Source: Chlorocebus sabaeus
Taxonomy: Eukaryota; Chordata; Mammalia; Primates; Cercopithecidae
Assembly: GCF_047675955.1 (NCBI RefSeq)
Contig: NW_027327625.1
Location: forward strand, 281,972 to 345,971
DNA length: 64,000 nt
Reading direction: 5' to 3'
The notes under the pieces: model-generated
What the model saw: only the letters and a program-made list of their open reading frames with translations
Database searches by the model: none
What the model was told of the DNA's origin: nothing
Program-made: the position numbers and the translations under genes
Shown here: positions 26,201 through 38,450 of the stretch, one piece after another
Layout: each line of letters begins with the position of its first letter
Position numbering within the stretch: position 1 is the stretch's first letter

Positions 26201-27260
26201 AAAGATGTAACTCTGTGAGATGAATTTACAGAACATAGAAGAGTTTCTCAGAAAGCTTCTTTCCAGTTTTGAACGGAAGATATTTCCTTTTTCACCATAG
26301 CCCTCTATGGGCTTCCAAATATCCCTTTGCCAATTCCACAAGAACAGCCTTAGCGAAAGGCTTCTTGAAGGGAAAGATGTAACTCTGTGAGATGAATTAA
26401 CAGAACACAGAGCAGTTTCTCAGAAAGCTTCTTTCCAGTTTTGAACGGAAGATATTTCCTTTTTCACCATAGCCCTCTATGGGCTTCCAAATATCCCTTT
26501 TCCAATTGCACAAGAACAGCCTTAGCGAACGGCTTCTTGAAGGGAAAGATGTAACTCTGTGAGATGAATTAACAGAACACAGAGCAGTTTCTCAGAAAGC
26601 TTCTTTCCAGTTTTGAACGGAAGATATTTCCTTTTTCACCATAGCCCTCTATGGGCTTCCAAATATCCCTTTGCCAATTCACAAGAACAGCCTTAGCTAA
26701 AGGCTTCTTGAAGGGAAAGATGTAACTCTGTGAGATGAATTAACAGAACACGGAGCAGTTTCTCAGAAAGCTTGTTTGCAGTTTTGAACGGAAGATATTT
26801 CCTTTTTCAACATAGCCCTCTATGGGCTTCCAAATATCCCTTTGCCAATTCCACAAGAACAGCCTTAGCGAAAGGCTTCTTGAAGGGAAAGATGTAACTC
26901 TGTGAGATGAATTAACAGAACACAGAGCAGTTTCTCAGAAAGCTTCTTTCCAGTTTTGAACGGAAGATATTTCCTTTTCACCATAGCCCTCTATGGGCTT
27001 CCAAATATCCCTTTGCCAATTCCACAAGAACAGCCTTAGCGAAAGGCTTCTTGAAGGGAAAGATGTAACTCTGTGAGATGAATTAACAGAACACGGAGCA
27101 GTTTCTCAGAAAGCTTCTTTCCAGTTTTGAACGGAAGATATTTCCTTTTTCAACATAGCCCTCTATGGGCTTCCAATTATCCCTTTGCCAATTCCACAAG
27201 AACAGCCTTAGCGAAAGGCTTCTTGAAGGGAAAGATGTAACTCTGTGAGATGAATTTACA

Positions 27261-30200
27261 GAACATAGAAGAGTTTCTCAGAAAGCTTCTTTCCAGTTTT
27301 GAACGAAAGATATATCCTTTTTCACCATAGCCCTCTAAGGGCTTCCAAATATCCCTTTGCCAATTCCACAAGAACAGCCTTAGCGAAAGGCTTCTTGAAG
27401 GGAAAGATGTATCTCTGTGAGATGAATTAACAGAACACAGAGCAGTTTCTCAGAAAGCTTCTTTCCAGTTTTGAACGGAAGATATTTCCTTTTTCACCAT
27501 AGCCCTCTATGGGCTTCCAAATATCCCTTTGCCAATTCCACAAGAACAGCCTTAGCGAAACGCTTCTTGAAGGGAAAGATGTAACTCTGTGAGATGAATT
27601 AACAGAACACAGAGCAGTTTCACAGAAAGCTTCTTTCCAGTTTTGAACGGAAGATATTTCCTTTTTCACCATAGCCCTCTAGGGGCTTCCAAATATCCCT
27701 TTGCCAATTCCACAAGAACAGCCTTAGCGAAAGGCTTCTTGAAGGGAAAGATGTAACTCTGTGAGATGAATTAACAGAACACAGAGCAGTTTCTCAGAAA
27801 GCTTCTTTCCAGTTTTGAACGGAAGATATTTCCTTTTTCACCATAGCCCTCTATGGGCTTCCAAATATCCCTTTGCCAATTCCACAAGAACAGCCTTAGC
27901 GAAAGGCTTCTTCAAGGGAAAGATGTAACTCTGTGAGATGAATTAACAGAACACAGAGCAGTTTCTCAGAAAGCTTCTTTCCAGTTTTGAACGGAAGATA
28001 TTTCCTTTTTCACCATAGCCCTCTATGGGCTTCCAAATATCCCTTTTCCAATTGCACAAGAACAGCCTTAGCGAAAGGCTTCTTGAAGGGAAAGATGTAA
28101 CTCTGTGAGATGAATTAACAGAACACAAAGCAGTTTCTCAGAAAGCTTCTTTCCAGTTTTGAACGGAAGATATTTCCTTTTTCACCATTGCCCTCTATGT
28201 GCTTCCAAATACCCCTTTGCCAATTCCACAAGAACAGCATTAGCGAAAGGCTTCTTGAAGGGAAAGATGTAACTCTGTGAGGTGAATTAACAGAACACAG
28301 AGCAGTTTCTCAGAAAGCTTCTTTCCAGTTTTGAACGGAAGATATTTCCTTTTTCACCATAGCCCTCTATGGGCTTCCAAATATCCCTTTGCCAATTCCA
28401 CAAGAACAGCCTTAGCGAAAGGCTTCTTGAAGGGAAAGATGTAACTCTGTGAGATGAATTAACAGAACACGGAGCAGTTTCTCAGAAAGCTTCTTTCCAG
28501 TTTTGAACGGAAGATATTTCCTTTTTCAACATAGCCCTCTATGGGCTTCCAAATATCCCTTTGCCAATTACACAAGAACAGCCTTAGCGAAAGGCTTCTT
28601 GAAGGGAAAGATGTAACTCTGTGAGATGAATTAACAGAACACAGAGCAGTTTCTCAGAAAGCTTCTTTCCAGTTTTGAACGGAAGATATTTCCTTTTTCA
28701 CCATAGCCCTCTATGGGCTTCCAAATATCCCTTTGCCAATTCCACAAGAACAGCCTTAGCGAAAGGCTTCTTGAAGGGAAAGATGTAACTCTGTGAGATG
28801 AATTTACAGAACACAGAACAGTTTCTCAGAAAGCTTCTTTCCAGTTTTGAACGGAAGATATTTCCTTTTTCACCATAGCCCTCTATGGGCTTCCAAATAT
28901 CCCTTTGCCAATTCCACAAGAACAGCCTTAGCGAAAGGCTTCTTGAAGGGAAAGATGTAACTCTGTGAGATGAATTAACAGAACACAGAGCAGTTTCTCA
29001 GAAAGCTTCTTTCCAGTTTAGAACCGAAGATATTTCCTTTTTCACCATAGCCCTCTAGGGGCTTCCAAATATCCCTTTGCCAATTCCACAAGAACAGCCT
29101 TAGCGAAAGGCTTCTTGAAGGGAATGATGTAACTCTGTGAGATGAATTAACAGAACACAGAGCATTTTCTCAGAAAGCTTCTTTCCAGTTTTGAACGGAA
29201 GATATTTCCTTTTTCAACATAGCCCTCTATGGGCTTCCAAATATCCTTTTGCCAATTCCACAAGAACAGCCTTAGAGAAAGGCTTCTTGAAGGGAACAAT
29301 GTAACTCTGTGAGATGAATTAACAGAACACAGAGCAGTTTCTCAGAAAGCTTCTTTCCAGTTTTGAACGGAAGATATTTCCTTTTTCACCATAGCCCTCT
29401 ATGGGCTTCCAAATATCCCTTTGCCAATTCCACAAGAACAGCCTTAGCGAAAGGCTTCTTGAAGGGAAAGATGTAACTCTGTGAGATGAATTTACAGAAC
29501 ATAGAACAGTTTCTCAGAAAGCTTCTTTCCAGTTTTGAACGGAAGATATTTCCTTTTTCACAATAGCCATCTATGGGCTTCCAAATATCCCTTTGCCAGT
29601 TCCACAAGAACAGCCTTAGTGAAAGGCTTCTTGAAGGGAAAGATGTAACTCTGTGAGATGAATTAACAGAACACGGAGCAGTTTCTCAGAAAGCTTCTTT
29701 CCAGTTTTGAACGGAAGATATTTCCTTTTTCACTATACACCTGTACGGGCTTCCAAATATCCCTTTGCCAATTCCACAAGAACAGCCTTAGCGAAAGGCT
29801 TCTTGAAGGGAAAGATGTAACTCTGTGAGATGAATTAAGAGAACACAGAGCAGTTTCTCAGAAAGCTTCTTTCCAGTTTTGAACGGAAGATATTTCCTTT
29901 TTCACCATAGCCCACTATGGGCTTCCAAATATCCCTTTGCCAATTCCACAAGAACAGACTTAGCGAAAGGCTTCTTAAAGGGAAAGATGTAACTCTGTGA
30001 GATGAATTAACAGAACACGGAACAGTTTCTCAGAAAGCTTCTTTCCAGTTTTGAACGGAAGATATTTCCTTTTTCACCATAGCCCTCTATGGGCTTCCAA
30101 ATATCCCATTGCCAATTCCACAAGAACAGCCTTAGCGAAAGGCTTCTTGAAGGGAAAGATGTAACTCTGTGAGATGAATTAACAGAACACAGAGCAGTTT

Positions 30201-33200
30201 CTCAGAAAGCTTCTTTCCAGTTTTGAACGGAAGATATTTCCTTTTTCACCATAGCCCTCTATGGGCTTCCAAATATCCCTTTGCCAATTCCACAAGAACA
30301 GCCTTAGCGAAAGGCTTCTTGAAGGGAAAGATGTATCTCTGTGAGATGAATTAACAGAACACAGAGAAGTTTCTCAGAAAGCTTCTTTCCAGTTTTGAAC
30401 GGAAGATATTTCCTTTTTCACCATAGCCCTCTATGGGCTTCCAAATATCCCTTTGCCAATTCCACAAGAACAGCCTTAGCGAAACGCTTCTTGAAGGGAA
30501 AGATGTAACTCTGTGAGATGAATTAACAGAACACAGAGCAGTTTCTCAGAAAGCTTCTTTCCAGTTTTGAACGGAAGATATTTCCTTTTTCACCATAGCC
30601 CTCTATGGGCTTCCAAATATCCCTTTGCCAATTCCACAAGAACAGCCTTAGCGAAAGGCTTCTTGAAGGGAAAGATGTAACTCTGTGAGATGAATTTACA
30701 GAACACAGAGCAGTTGCTCAGAAAGCTTCTTTCCAGTTTTGAACGGAAGATATTTCCTTTTTCACCATAGCCCTCTATGGGCTTCCAAATATCCCTTTGC
30801 CAATTCCACAAGAACAGCCTTAGCGAAAGACTTCTTGAAGGGAAATATGTAACTCTGTGAGATGAATTAACAGAACACAGAGCAGTTTCTCAGAAAGCTT
30901 CTTTCCAGTTTTGAACGGAAGATATTTCCTTTTTCACCATAGCCCTCTATGGGCTGCCAAATATCCCTTTGCCAATTCCACAAGAACAGCCTTAGCTAAA
31001 GGCTTCTTGAAGGGAAAGATGTAACTCTGTGAGATGAATTAACAGAACACGGAGCAGTTTCTCAGAAAGCTTGTTTCCAGTTTTGAACGGAAGATATTTC
31101 CTTTTTCAACATAGCCCTCTATGGGCTTCCAAATATCCCTTTGCCAATTCCACAAGAACAGCCTTAGCGAAAGGCTTCTTGAAGGGAAAGATGTAACTCT
31201 GTGAGATGAATTTACAGAACACAGAGCAGTTGCTCAGAAAGCTTCTTTCCAGTTTTGAACGGAAGATATTTCCTTTTTCACCATAGCCCTCTATGGGCTT
31301 CCAAATATCCCTTTGCCAATTCCACAAGAACAGCCTTAGCGAAAGGCTTCTTGAAGGGAAAGATGTAACTCTGTGAGATGAATTAACAGAACACAGAGCA
31401 GTTTCTCAGAAAGCTTCTTTCCAGTTTTGAACGGAAGATACTTCCTTTTTCACCATAGCCCTCTATGGGCTTCCAAACATTCCTTTGCCAATTACCACAA
31501 TAACAGCCTTAGCGAAAGGCTTCTTGAAGGGAAAGATGTAACTCTGTGACATGAATTAACAGAACACAGAGCAGTTTCGCAGAAAGCTTCTTTCCAGTTT
31601 GGAACGGAAGATATTTCCTTTTTCACCATAGCCCTCTACGGGCTTCCAAATATCCCTTTGCCAATTCCATAAGAACAGCTTTAGCGAAAGGCTTCTTGAA
31701 GGGAGAGATGTAACTCTGTGAGATGAATTAACAGAACACAGAGCAGTTTCTCAGAAAGCTTCTTTCAAGTTTTGAACGGAAGATATTTCCTTTTTCACCA
31801 TAGCCATCTAGGGGCTTCCAAATATCCCTTTGCCAATTCCACAAGAATAGCCTTAGCGAAAGACTTCTTGAAGGGAAAGATGTAACTCTGTGAGATGAAT
31901 TAACAGAACACAGAGCAGTTTCTCAGAAAGCATCTTTCCAGTTTTGAACGGAAAATATTTCCTTTTTCACCATAGCCCTCTATGGGCTTCCAAATATCCC
32001 TTTGCCAATTCCACAAGAACAGCCTTAGCGAAAGGCTTCTTGAAGGGAATGATGTAACTCTGTGAGATGAATTAACAGAACACAGAGCAGTTTCTCAGAA
32101 AGCTTCTTTCCAGTTTTGAACGGAAGATATTTCCTTTTTCACCATAGCCCTCTATGGGCTTCCAAATATCCCTTTGCCAATTCCACAAGAACAGCCTTAG
32201 CGAAAGGCTTCATGAAGGGAAAGATGTAACTCTGTGAGATGAATTTACAGAACACAGAACAGTTTCTCAGAAAGCTTCTTTCCAGTTTTGAACGGAAGAT
32301 ATTTCCTTTTTCTCCATAGCCCTCTATGGGCTTCCAAATATCCCTTTGCCAATTCCACAAGAACAGCCTTAGCGAAAGGCTTCTTGAAGGGAAAGATGTA
32401 ACTCTGTGAGATGAATTAACAGAACACAGAGCAGTTTCTCAGAAAGCTTCTTTCCAGTTTAGAACCGAAGATATTTCCTTTTTCACCATAGCCCTCTATG
32501 GGCTTCCAAATATCCCTTTGCCAATTCCACAAGAACAGCCTTACCGAAAGGCTTCTTGAAGGGAAAGATGTAACTCTATGAGATGAATTAACAGAACACA
32601 GAGCAGTTTCTCAGAAAGCTTCTTTCCAGTTTTGAACGGAAGATATTTCCTTTTTCACCTTAGCCCTCTATGGGCTTCTAAATATCCCTTTGCCAATTCC
32701 ACAAGAACAGCCTTAGCGAAAGGCTGCTTGAAGGGAAAGATGTAACTCTGTGAGATGAATTAACAGAACACAGAGCAGTTTCTCAGAAAGCTTCTTTCCA
32801 GTTTTGAACGGAAGATATTTCCTTTTTCACCATAGCCCTCTATGGGCTTCCAAATATCCCTTTGCCAATTCCACAAGAACAGCCTTAGCGAAAGGCTTCT
32901 TGAAGGGAAAGAAGTAACTCTGTGAGATGAATTAACAGAACACAGAGCAGTTTCTCAGAAAGCTTCTTTCCAGTTTTGAACGGAAGATATTTCCTTTTTC
33001 AACATAGCCCTCTATGGGCTTCCAAATATCCTTTTGCCAATTCCACAAGAACAGCCTTAGAGAAAGGCTTCTTGAAGGGAAAGATGTAACTCTGTGAGAT
33101 GAATTAACAGAACACAGAGCAGTTTCTCAGAAAGATTCTTTCCAGTTTTGAACGGAAGATATTTCCTTTTTCACCATAGCCCTCTATGGGCTTCCAAATA

Positions 33201-35518
33201 TCCCTTTGCCAATTACACAAGAACAGCCTTAGCGAAAGGCTTCTAGAAGGGAAAGATGTAACTCTGTGAGATGAATTAACAGAACACAGAGCAGTTTCTC
33301 AGAAAGCTTCTTTCCAGTTTTGAACGGAAGATATTTCCTTTTTCACCATAGCCCTCTATGGGCTTCAAAATATCCCTTTGCCAATTCCACAAGAACAGCC
33401 TTAGCGAAAGGCTTCTTGAAGGGAAAGATGTAACTCTGTGAGATGAATTTACAGAACACAGAACAGTTTCTCAGAAAGCTTCTTTCCAGTTTTGAACGGA
33501 AGATATTTCCTTTTTCACCATAGCCCTCTATGGGCTTCCAAATATCCCTTTGCCAATTCCACAAGAACAGCCTTAGCGAAAGGCTTCTTGAAGGGAAAGA
33601 TGTAACTCTGTGAGATGAATTAACAGAACACAGAGCAGTTTCTCAGAAAGCTTCTTTCCAGTTTAGAACCGAAGATATTTCCTTTTTCACCATAGCCCTC
33701 TAGGGGCTTCCAAATATCCCTTTGCCAATTCCACAAGAACAGCCTTAGCGAAAGGCTTCTTGAAGGGAATGATGTAACTCTGTGAGATGAATTAACAGAA
33801 CAAGGAGCAGTTTCTCAGAAAGCTTCTTTCCAGTTTTGAACGGAAGATATTTCCTTTTTCAACATAGCCCTCTATGGGCTTCCAAATATCCTTTTGCCAA
33901 TTCCACAAGAACAGCCTTAGAGAAAGGCTTCTTGAAGGGAACGATGTAACTCTGTGAGATGAATTAACAGAACACAGAGCAGTTTCTCAGAAAGCTTCTT
34001 TCCAGTTTTGAACGGAAGATATTTCCTTTTTCACCATAGCCCTCTAAGGGCTTCCAAATATCCCTTTGCCAATTCCACAAGAACAGCCTTAGCGAAAGGC
34101 TTCTTAAAGGGAAAGATGTAACTCTGTGAGATGAATTTACAGAACATAGAACAGTTTCTCAGAAAGCTTCTTTCCAGTTTTGAACGGAAGATATTTCCTT
34201 TTTCACCATAGCCATCTATGGGCTTCCAAATATCCCTTTGCCAATTCCACAAGAACAGCCTTAGCGAAAGGCTTCTTAAAGGGAAAGATGTAACTCTGTG
34301 AGATGAATTAACAGAACACGGAGCAGTTTCTCAGAAAGCTTCTTTCCAGTTTTCAACGGAAGATATTTCCTTTTTCACCATAGCCCTGTACGGGCTTCCA
34401 AATATCCCTTTGCCAATTCCACAAGAACAGCCTTAGCGAAAGGCTTCATGAAGGGAAAGATGTAACTCTGTGAGATGAATTTACAGAACATAGAAGAGTT
34501 TCTCAGAAAGCTTCTTTCCAGTTTTGAACGGAAGATATTTCCTTTTTCACCATAGCCCTCTATGGGCTTCCAAATATCCCTTTGCCAATTCCACAAGAAC
34601 AGCCTTAGCGAAAGGCTTCTTGAAGGGAAAGATGTAACTCTGTGAGATGAATTAACAGAACACAGAGCAGTTTCTCAGAAAGCTTCTTTCCAGTTTTGAA
34701 CGGAAGATATTTCCTTTTTCACCATAGCCCTCTATGGGCTTCCAAATATCCCTTTTCCAATTGCACAAGAACAGCCTTAGCGAACGGCTTCTTGAAGGGA
34801 AAGATGTAACTCTGTGAGATGAATTAACAGAACACAGAGCAGTTTCTCAGAAAGCTTCTTTCCAGTTTTGAACGGAAGATATTTCCTTTTTCACCATAGC
34901 CCTCTATGGGCTTCCAAATATCCCTTTGCCAATTCACAAGAACAGCCTTAGCTAAAGGCTTCTTGAAGGGAAAGATGTAACTCTGTGAGATGAATTAACA
35001 GAACACGGAGCAGTTTCTCAGAAAGCTTGTTTGCAGTTTTGAACGGAAGATATTTCCTTTTTCAACATAGCCCTCTATGGGCTTCCAAATATCCCTTTGC
35101 CAATTCCACAAGAACAGCCTTAGCGAAAGGCTTCTTGAAGGGAAAGATGTAACTCTGTGAGATGAATTAACAGAACACAGAGCAGTTTCTCAGAAAGCTT
35201 CTTTCCAGTTTTGAACGGAAGATATTTCCTTTTTCACCATAGCCCTCTATGGGCTTCCAAATATCCCTTTGCCAATTCCACAAGAACAGCCTTAGCGAAA
35301 GGCTTCTTGAAGGGAAAGATGTAACTCTGTGAGATGAATTAACAGAACACGGAGCAGTTTCTCAGAAAGCTTCTTTCCAGTTTTGAACGGAAGATATTTC
35401 CTTTTTCAACATAGCCCTCTATGGGCTTCCAATTATCCCTTTGCCAATTCCACAAGAACAGCCTTAGCGAAAGGCTTCTTGAAGGGAAAGATGTAACTCT
35501 GTGAGATGAATTTACAGA
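27261..35518. repeat. ~8.3-kb higher-order unit, tandem copy B (four monomers deleted)
   Basis: Directly follows copy A and repeats it. The offset is 8943 up to about 30.6 kb and 8255 afterwards, so 688 bp (exactly four monomers, equivalent to about 21.65-22.34 kb) are missing here. Marker variants are reproduced in order, including the insertion at 31491 and a deletion at 34931-34940. The T-run contraction of copy A at 26975 is not reproduced at 35.23 kb. Private changes are TTCTCCATAG near 32310 and CTTCATGAAGG near 34445. Homology ends near 35518, where copy A has ACATAGAAGAG and this copy ACACAGAGCAG. Confidence 0.82.
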
Positions 35519-38450
35519 ACACAGAGCAGTTTCTCAGAAAGCTTCTTTCCAGTTTTGAACGGAAGATACTTCCTTTTTCACCTTAGCCCTCTATGGGCTT
35601 CCAAACATTCCTTTGCCAATTACCACAATAACAGCCTTAGCGAAAGGCTTCTTGAAGGGAAAGATGTAACTCTGTGAGATGAATTAACAGAACACAGAGC
35701 AGTTTCTCAGAAAGCTTCTTTTCAGTTTTGAACGGAAGATATTTCCTTTTTCACCATAGCCCTCTACGGGCTTCCAAATATCCCTTTGCCAATTCCATAA
35801 GAACAGCTTTAGCGAAAGGCTTCTTGAAGGGAAAGATGTAACTCTGTGAGATGAATTAACAGAACACAGAGCAGTTTCTCAGAAAGCTTCTTTCCAGTTT
35901 TGAACGGAAGATATTTCCTTTTTCACCATAGCAATCTAGGGGCTTCCAAATATCCCTTTGCCAATTCCACAAGAACAGCCTTAGCGAAAGACTTCTTGAA
36001 GGGAAAGATGTAACTCTGTGAGATGAATTAACAGAACACAGAGCAGTTTTTCAGAAACCATCTTTCCAGTTTTGAACGGAAGATATTTCCTTTTTCACCA
36101 TAGCCATCTATGGGCTTCCAAATATCCCTTTGCCAGTTCCACAAGAACAGCCTTAGCGAAAGGCTTCTTGAAGGGAAAGATGTAACTCTGTGAGATGAAT
36201 TAACAGAACACGGAGCAGTTTCTCAGAAAGCTTCTTTCCAGTTTTGAACGGAAGATATTTCCTTTTTCACTATACCCCTGTACGGGCTTCCAAATATCCC
36301 TTTGCCAATTCCACAAGAACAGCCTTAGCGAAAGGCTTCTTGAAGGGAAAGATGTAACTGTGTGAGATGAATTTACAGAACATAGAAGAGTTTCTCAGAA
36401 AGCTTCTTTCCAGTTTTGAACGAAAGATATTTCCTTTTTCACCATAGCCCTCTATGGGCATCCAAATGTCCCTTTGCCAATTCCACAAGAACAGCCTTAC
36501 CGAAAGGCTTCTTGAAGGGAAAGATGTAGCTCTGTGAGATGTATTAACAGAACACAGAGCAGTTTCTCAGAAAGCTTCTTTCCAGTTTTGAACGGAAGAT
36601 ATTTCCTTTTTCACCATAGCCCTCTATGGGCTTCCAAATATCCCTTTGCCAATTCCAGAAGAACAGCCTTAGTGAAAGGCTTCTTGAAGGGAAAGATGTA
36701 ACTCTGTGAGATGAATTAACAGAACACAGAGCAGTTTCTCAGAGAGCTTCTTTCCAGTTTTGAACGGAAGATATTTCCTTTTTCACCATAGCCCTCTATG
36801 GGCCTCCAAATATCCCTTTGCCAATTCCACAAGAACAGCCTTAGCGAAAGGCTTATTGAAGGGAAAGATGTAACTCTGTGAGATGAATTAACAGAACATA
36901 GAGCAGTTTCTCATAAAGCTTCTTTCTAGTTTTGAACGGAAGATATTTCCTTTTTCACCATAGCCCTCTACGGGCTTCCAAATATCCCTTTGCCAATTCC
37001 ACAAGAATAGCCTTAGCGAAAGGCTTCTTGAAGGGAAAGATGTAACTCTGTGAGATGAATTAACAGAACACAGAGCAGTTTCTCAGAAAGCTTCTTTCCA
37101 GTTTTGAAAGGAAGATATTTCCTTTTTCACCATAGCCCTCTATGGGCTTCCAAATATCCCTTTGCCAATTCCACAAGAACAGCCTTAGCGAAAGTCTTCT
37201 TGAAGGGAAAGATGTAACTCTGTGAGATGAATTAACAGAACACAGAGCAGTTTCTTAGAAAGCTTCTTTCCAGTTTTGAACGGAAGATATTTCCTTTTTC
37301 ACCATAGCCCTCTATGGGCTTCTAAATATCCCTTTTCCAATTCCACAAGAACAGCCTTAGCGAAAGACTTCTTGAAGGGAAAGATGTAACTCTGTGAGAT
37401 GAATTAACAGAAAACAGAGCAGTTTCTCAGAAAGCATCTTTCCAGTTTTGAACGGAAGATATGTTATTTTTCACCATAGCCCTCTGTGGGCTTCCAAATA
37501 TCCCTTTGCCAATTCCACAAGAACAGCCTTAGCGAAAGGCTTCTTGAAGGGAATGATGTAACTCTGTGAGATGAATTAACAGAACACATAGCAATTTCTC
37601 AGAAAGCTTCCTTCCAGTTTTGAACGGAAGATATTTCCTTTTTCACCATGGCCCTCTATGGGCTTCCAAATATCCCTTTGCCAATTCAACAAGAACAGCC
37701 CTACCGAAAGGCTTCTTGAAGGTAAAGATGTAACTCTGTGAGATGAATTAACAGAACACAGAGCAGTTTCTCAGAAAGCTTCTTTCCAGTTTTGAACGGA
37801 AGATATTTCCTTTTTCACCGTAGCCCTCTATGGGCTTCCAAATATCCCTTTGCCAATTCCACAGGAACAGCCTTAGCGAAAGGGTTCTTGAAGGGAAAGA
37901 TGTAACTCTGTGAGATGAATTAACAGAACACAGAGCAGTTTCTCAGAAAGCTTCTTTCCAGTTTTGAACGGAAGATATTTCCTTTTTCACCATAGCCCTC
38001 TATGGGCTTCCCAATATCCCTTTGCCAATTCCACAAGAAGAGCCTTAGCGAAAGGCTTCTTGAAGGGAAAGATGTAACTCTGTGAGATGAATTAACAGAA
38101 CACAGAGCAGTTTCTCAGAAAGCTTCTTTCCAGTTTTGAACGGAAGATATTTCCTTTTTCACCATAGCCCTCTATGGGCTTCCAAATATCCCTTTGCCAA
38201 TTCCAGAAGAACAGCCTTAGCGAAAGGCTTCTTGAAGGGAAAGATGTAACTCTGTGAGATGAATTAACAGAACACAGAGCAGTTTCTCAGAAAGCTTCTT
38301 TCCAGTTTTGAACGGAAGATATTTCCTTTTTCACCATAGCCCTCTATGGGCTTCCAAATATCCCTTTGCCGATTCCACAAGAAGAGCCTTAGCGAAAGAC
38401 TTCTTGAAGGGAAAGATGTAACTCTGTGAGATGAATTAACAGAACACAGA
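35519..38450. repeat. Heterogeneous block, duplicated at 53.3-55.8 kb
   Basis: Seventeen monomers with more private variants than the array to the left. From about 35.9 to 38.45 kb it is collinear with 53.3-55.82 kb at an offset of 17372 bp (101 monomers). Shared markers are GCAATCTAGGGGC (35931/53303), TTTTTCAGAAACCATC (36045), CTATACCCCTGTAC (36270), GTAACTGTGTG (36355), GGGCATCCAAATGTCCC (36457), GATGTATTAACAG (36539), GGGCCTCCAAAT (36801) and GCCGATTCC (38367). The first 1.1 kb of this homology appears a third time at 62.9-64.0 kb. The opening monomers (35.5-35.8 kb) instead resemble 23.15-23.4 kb, including AATTACCACAATAAC at 35617. Confidence 0.8.
37380..37910. repeat. Three-monomer divergent cassette, copy 1 of 3
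   Basis: Consecutive rare variants: CAGAAAACAGAG, AAAGCATCTTTCC, GATATGTTATTTTTC, GGGAATGATG, GCAATTTCTC, GCTTCCTTCC, CACCATGGCCC, ATTCAACAAG, TTACCGAAAGG, GAAGGTAAAG, CACCGTAGCCC and GAAAGGGTTCTTG. The same ordered set is found at about 45.98-46.51 kb (offset 8601, 50 monomers plus 1) and about 54.75-55.28 kb (offset 17372). No other stretch of the window has this combination. Minor differences such as AGCCCTACCG at 37697 against AGCCTTACCG separate the copies. Confidence 0.8.

Larger units (their letters stand above)
18315..27260. repeat. ~8.9-kb higher-order unit, tandem copy A
   Basis: A unit of 52 monomers (8943 bp offset to the next copy). It is a mosaic. The part at 18.3-21.3 kb matches 5.0-8.0 kb (offset 13244). 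The part at 21.39-21.6 kb matches 8.83-9.05 kb (offset 12556, so four monomers fewer). The part at 21.99 kb onward matches 5.997 kb (offset 15996). From about 22.3 kb a different subfamily begins, with GTTGCTCAG, GGCTTCATGAAGG, TTCTAGAAGG and CTTCAAAATATCC, and it is not present in 2-18 kb. The end (25456-27151) is the same tail that opens the window. One insertion (AATTACCACAATAAC, 23237) and two deletions (26680 and 26975) change the phase. Confidence 0.8.
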
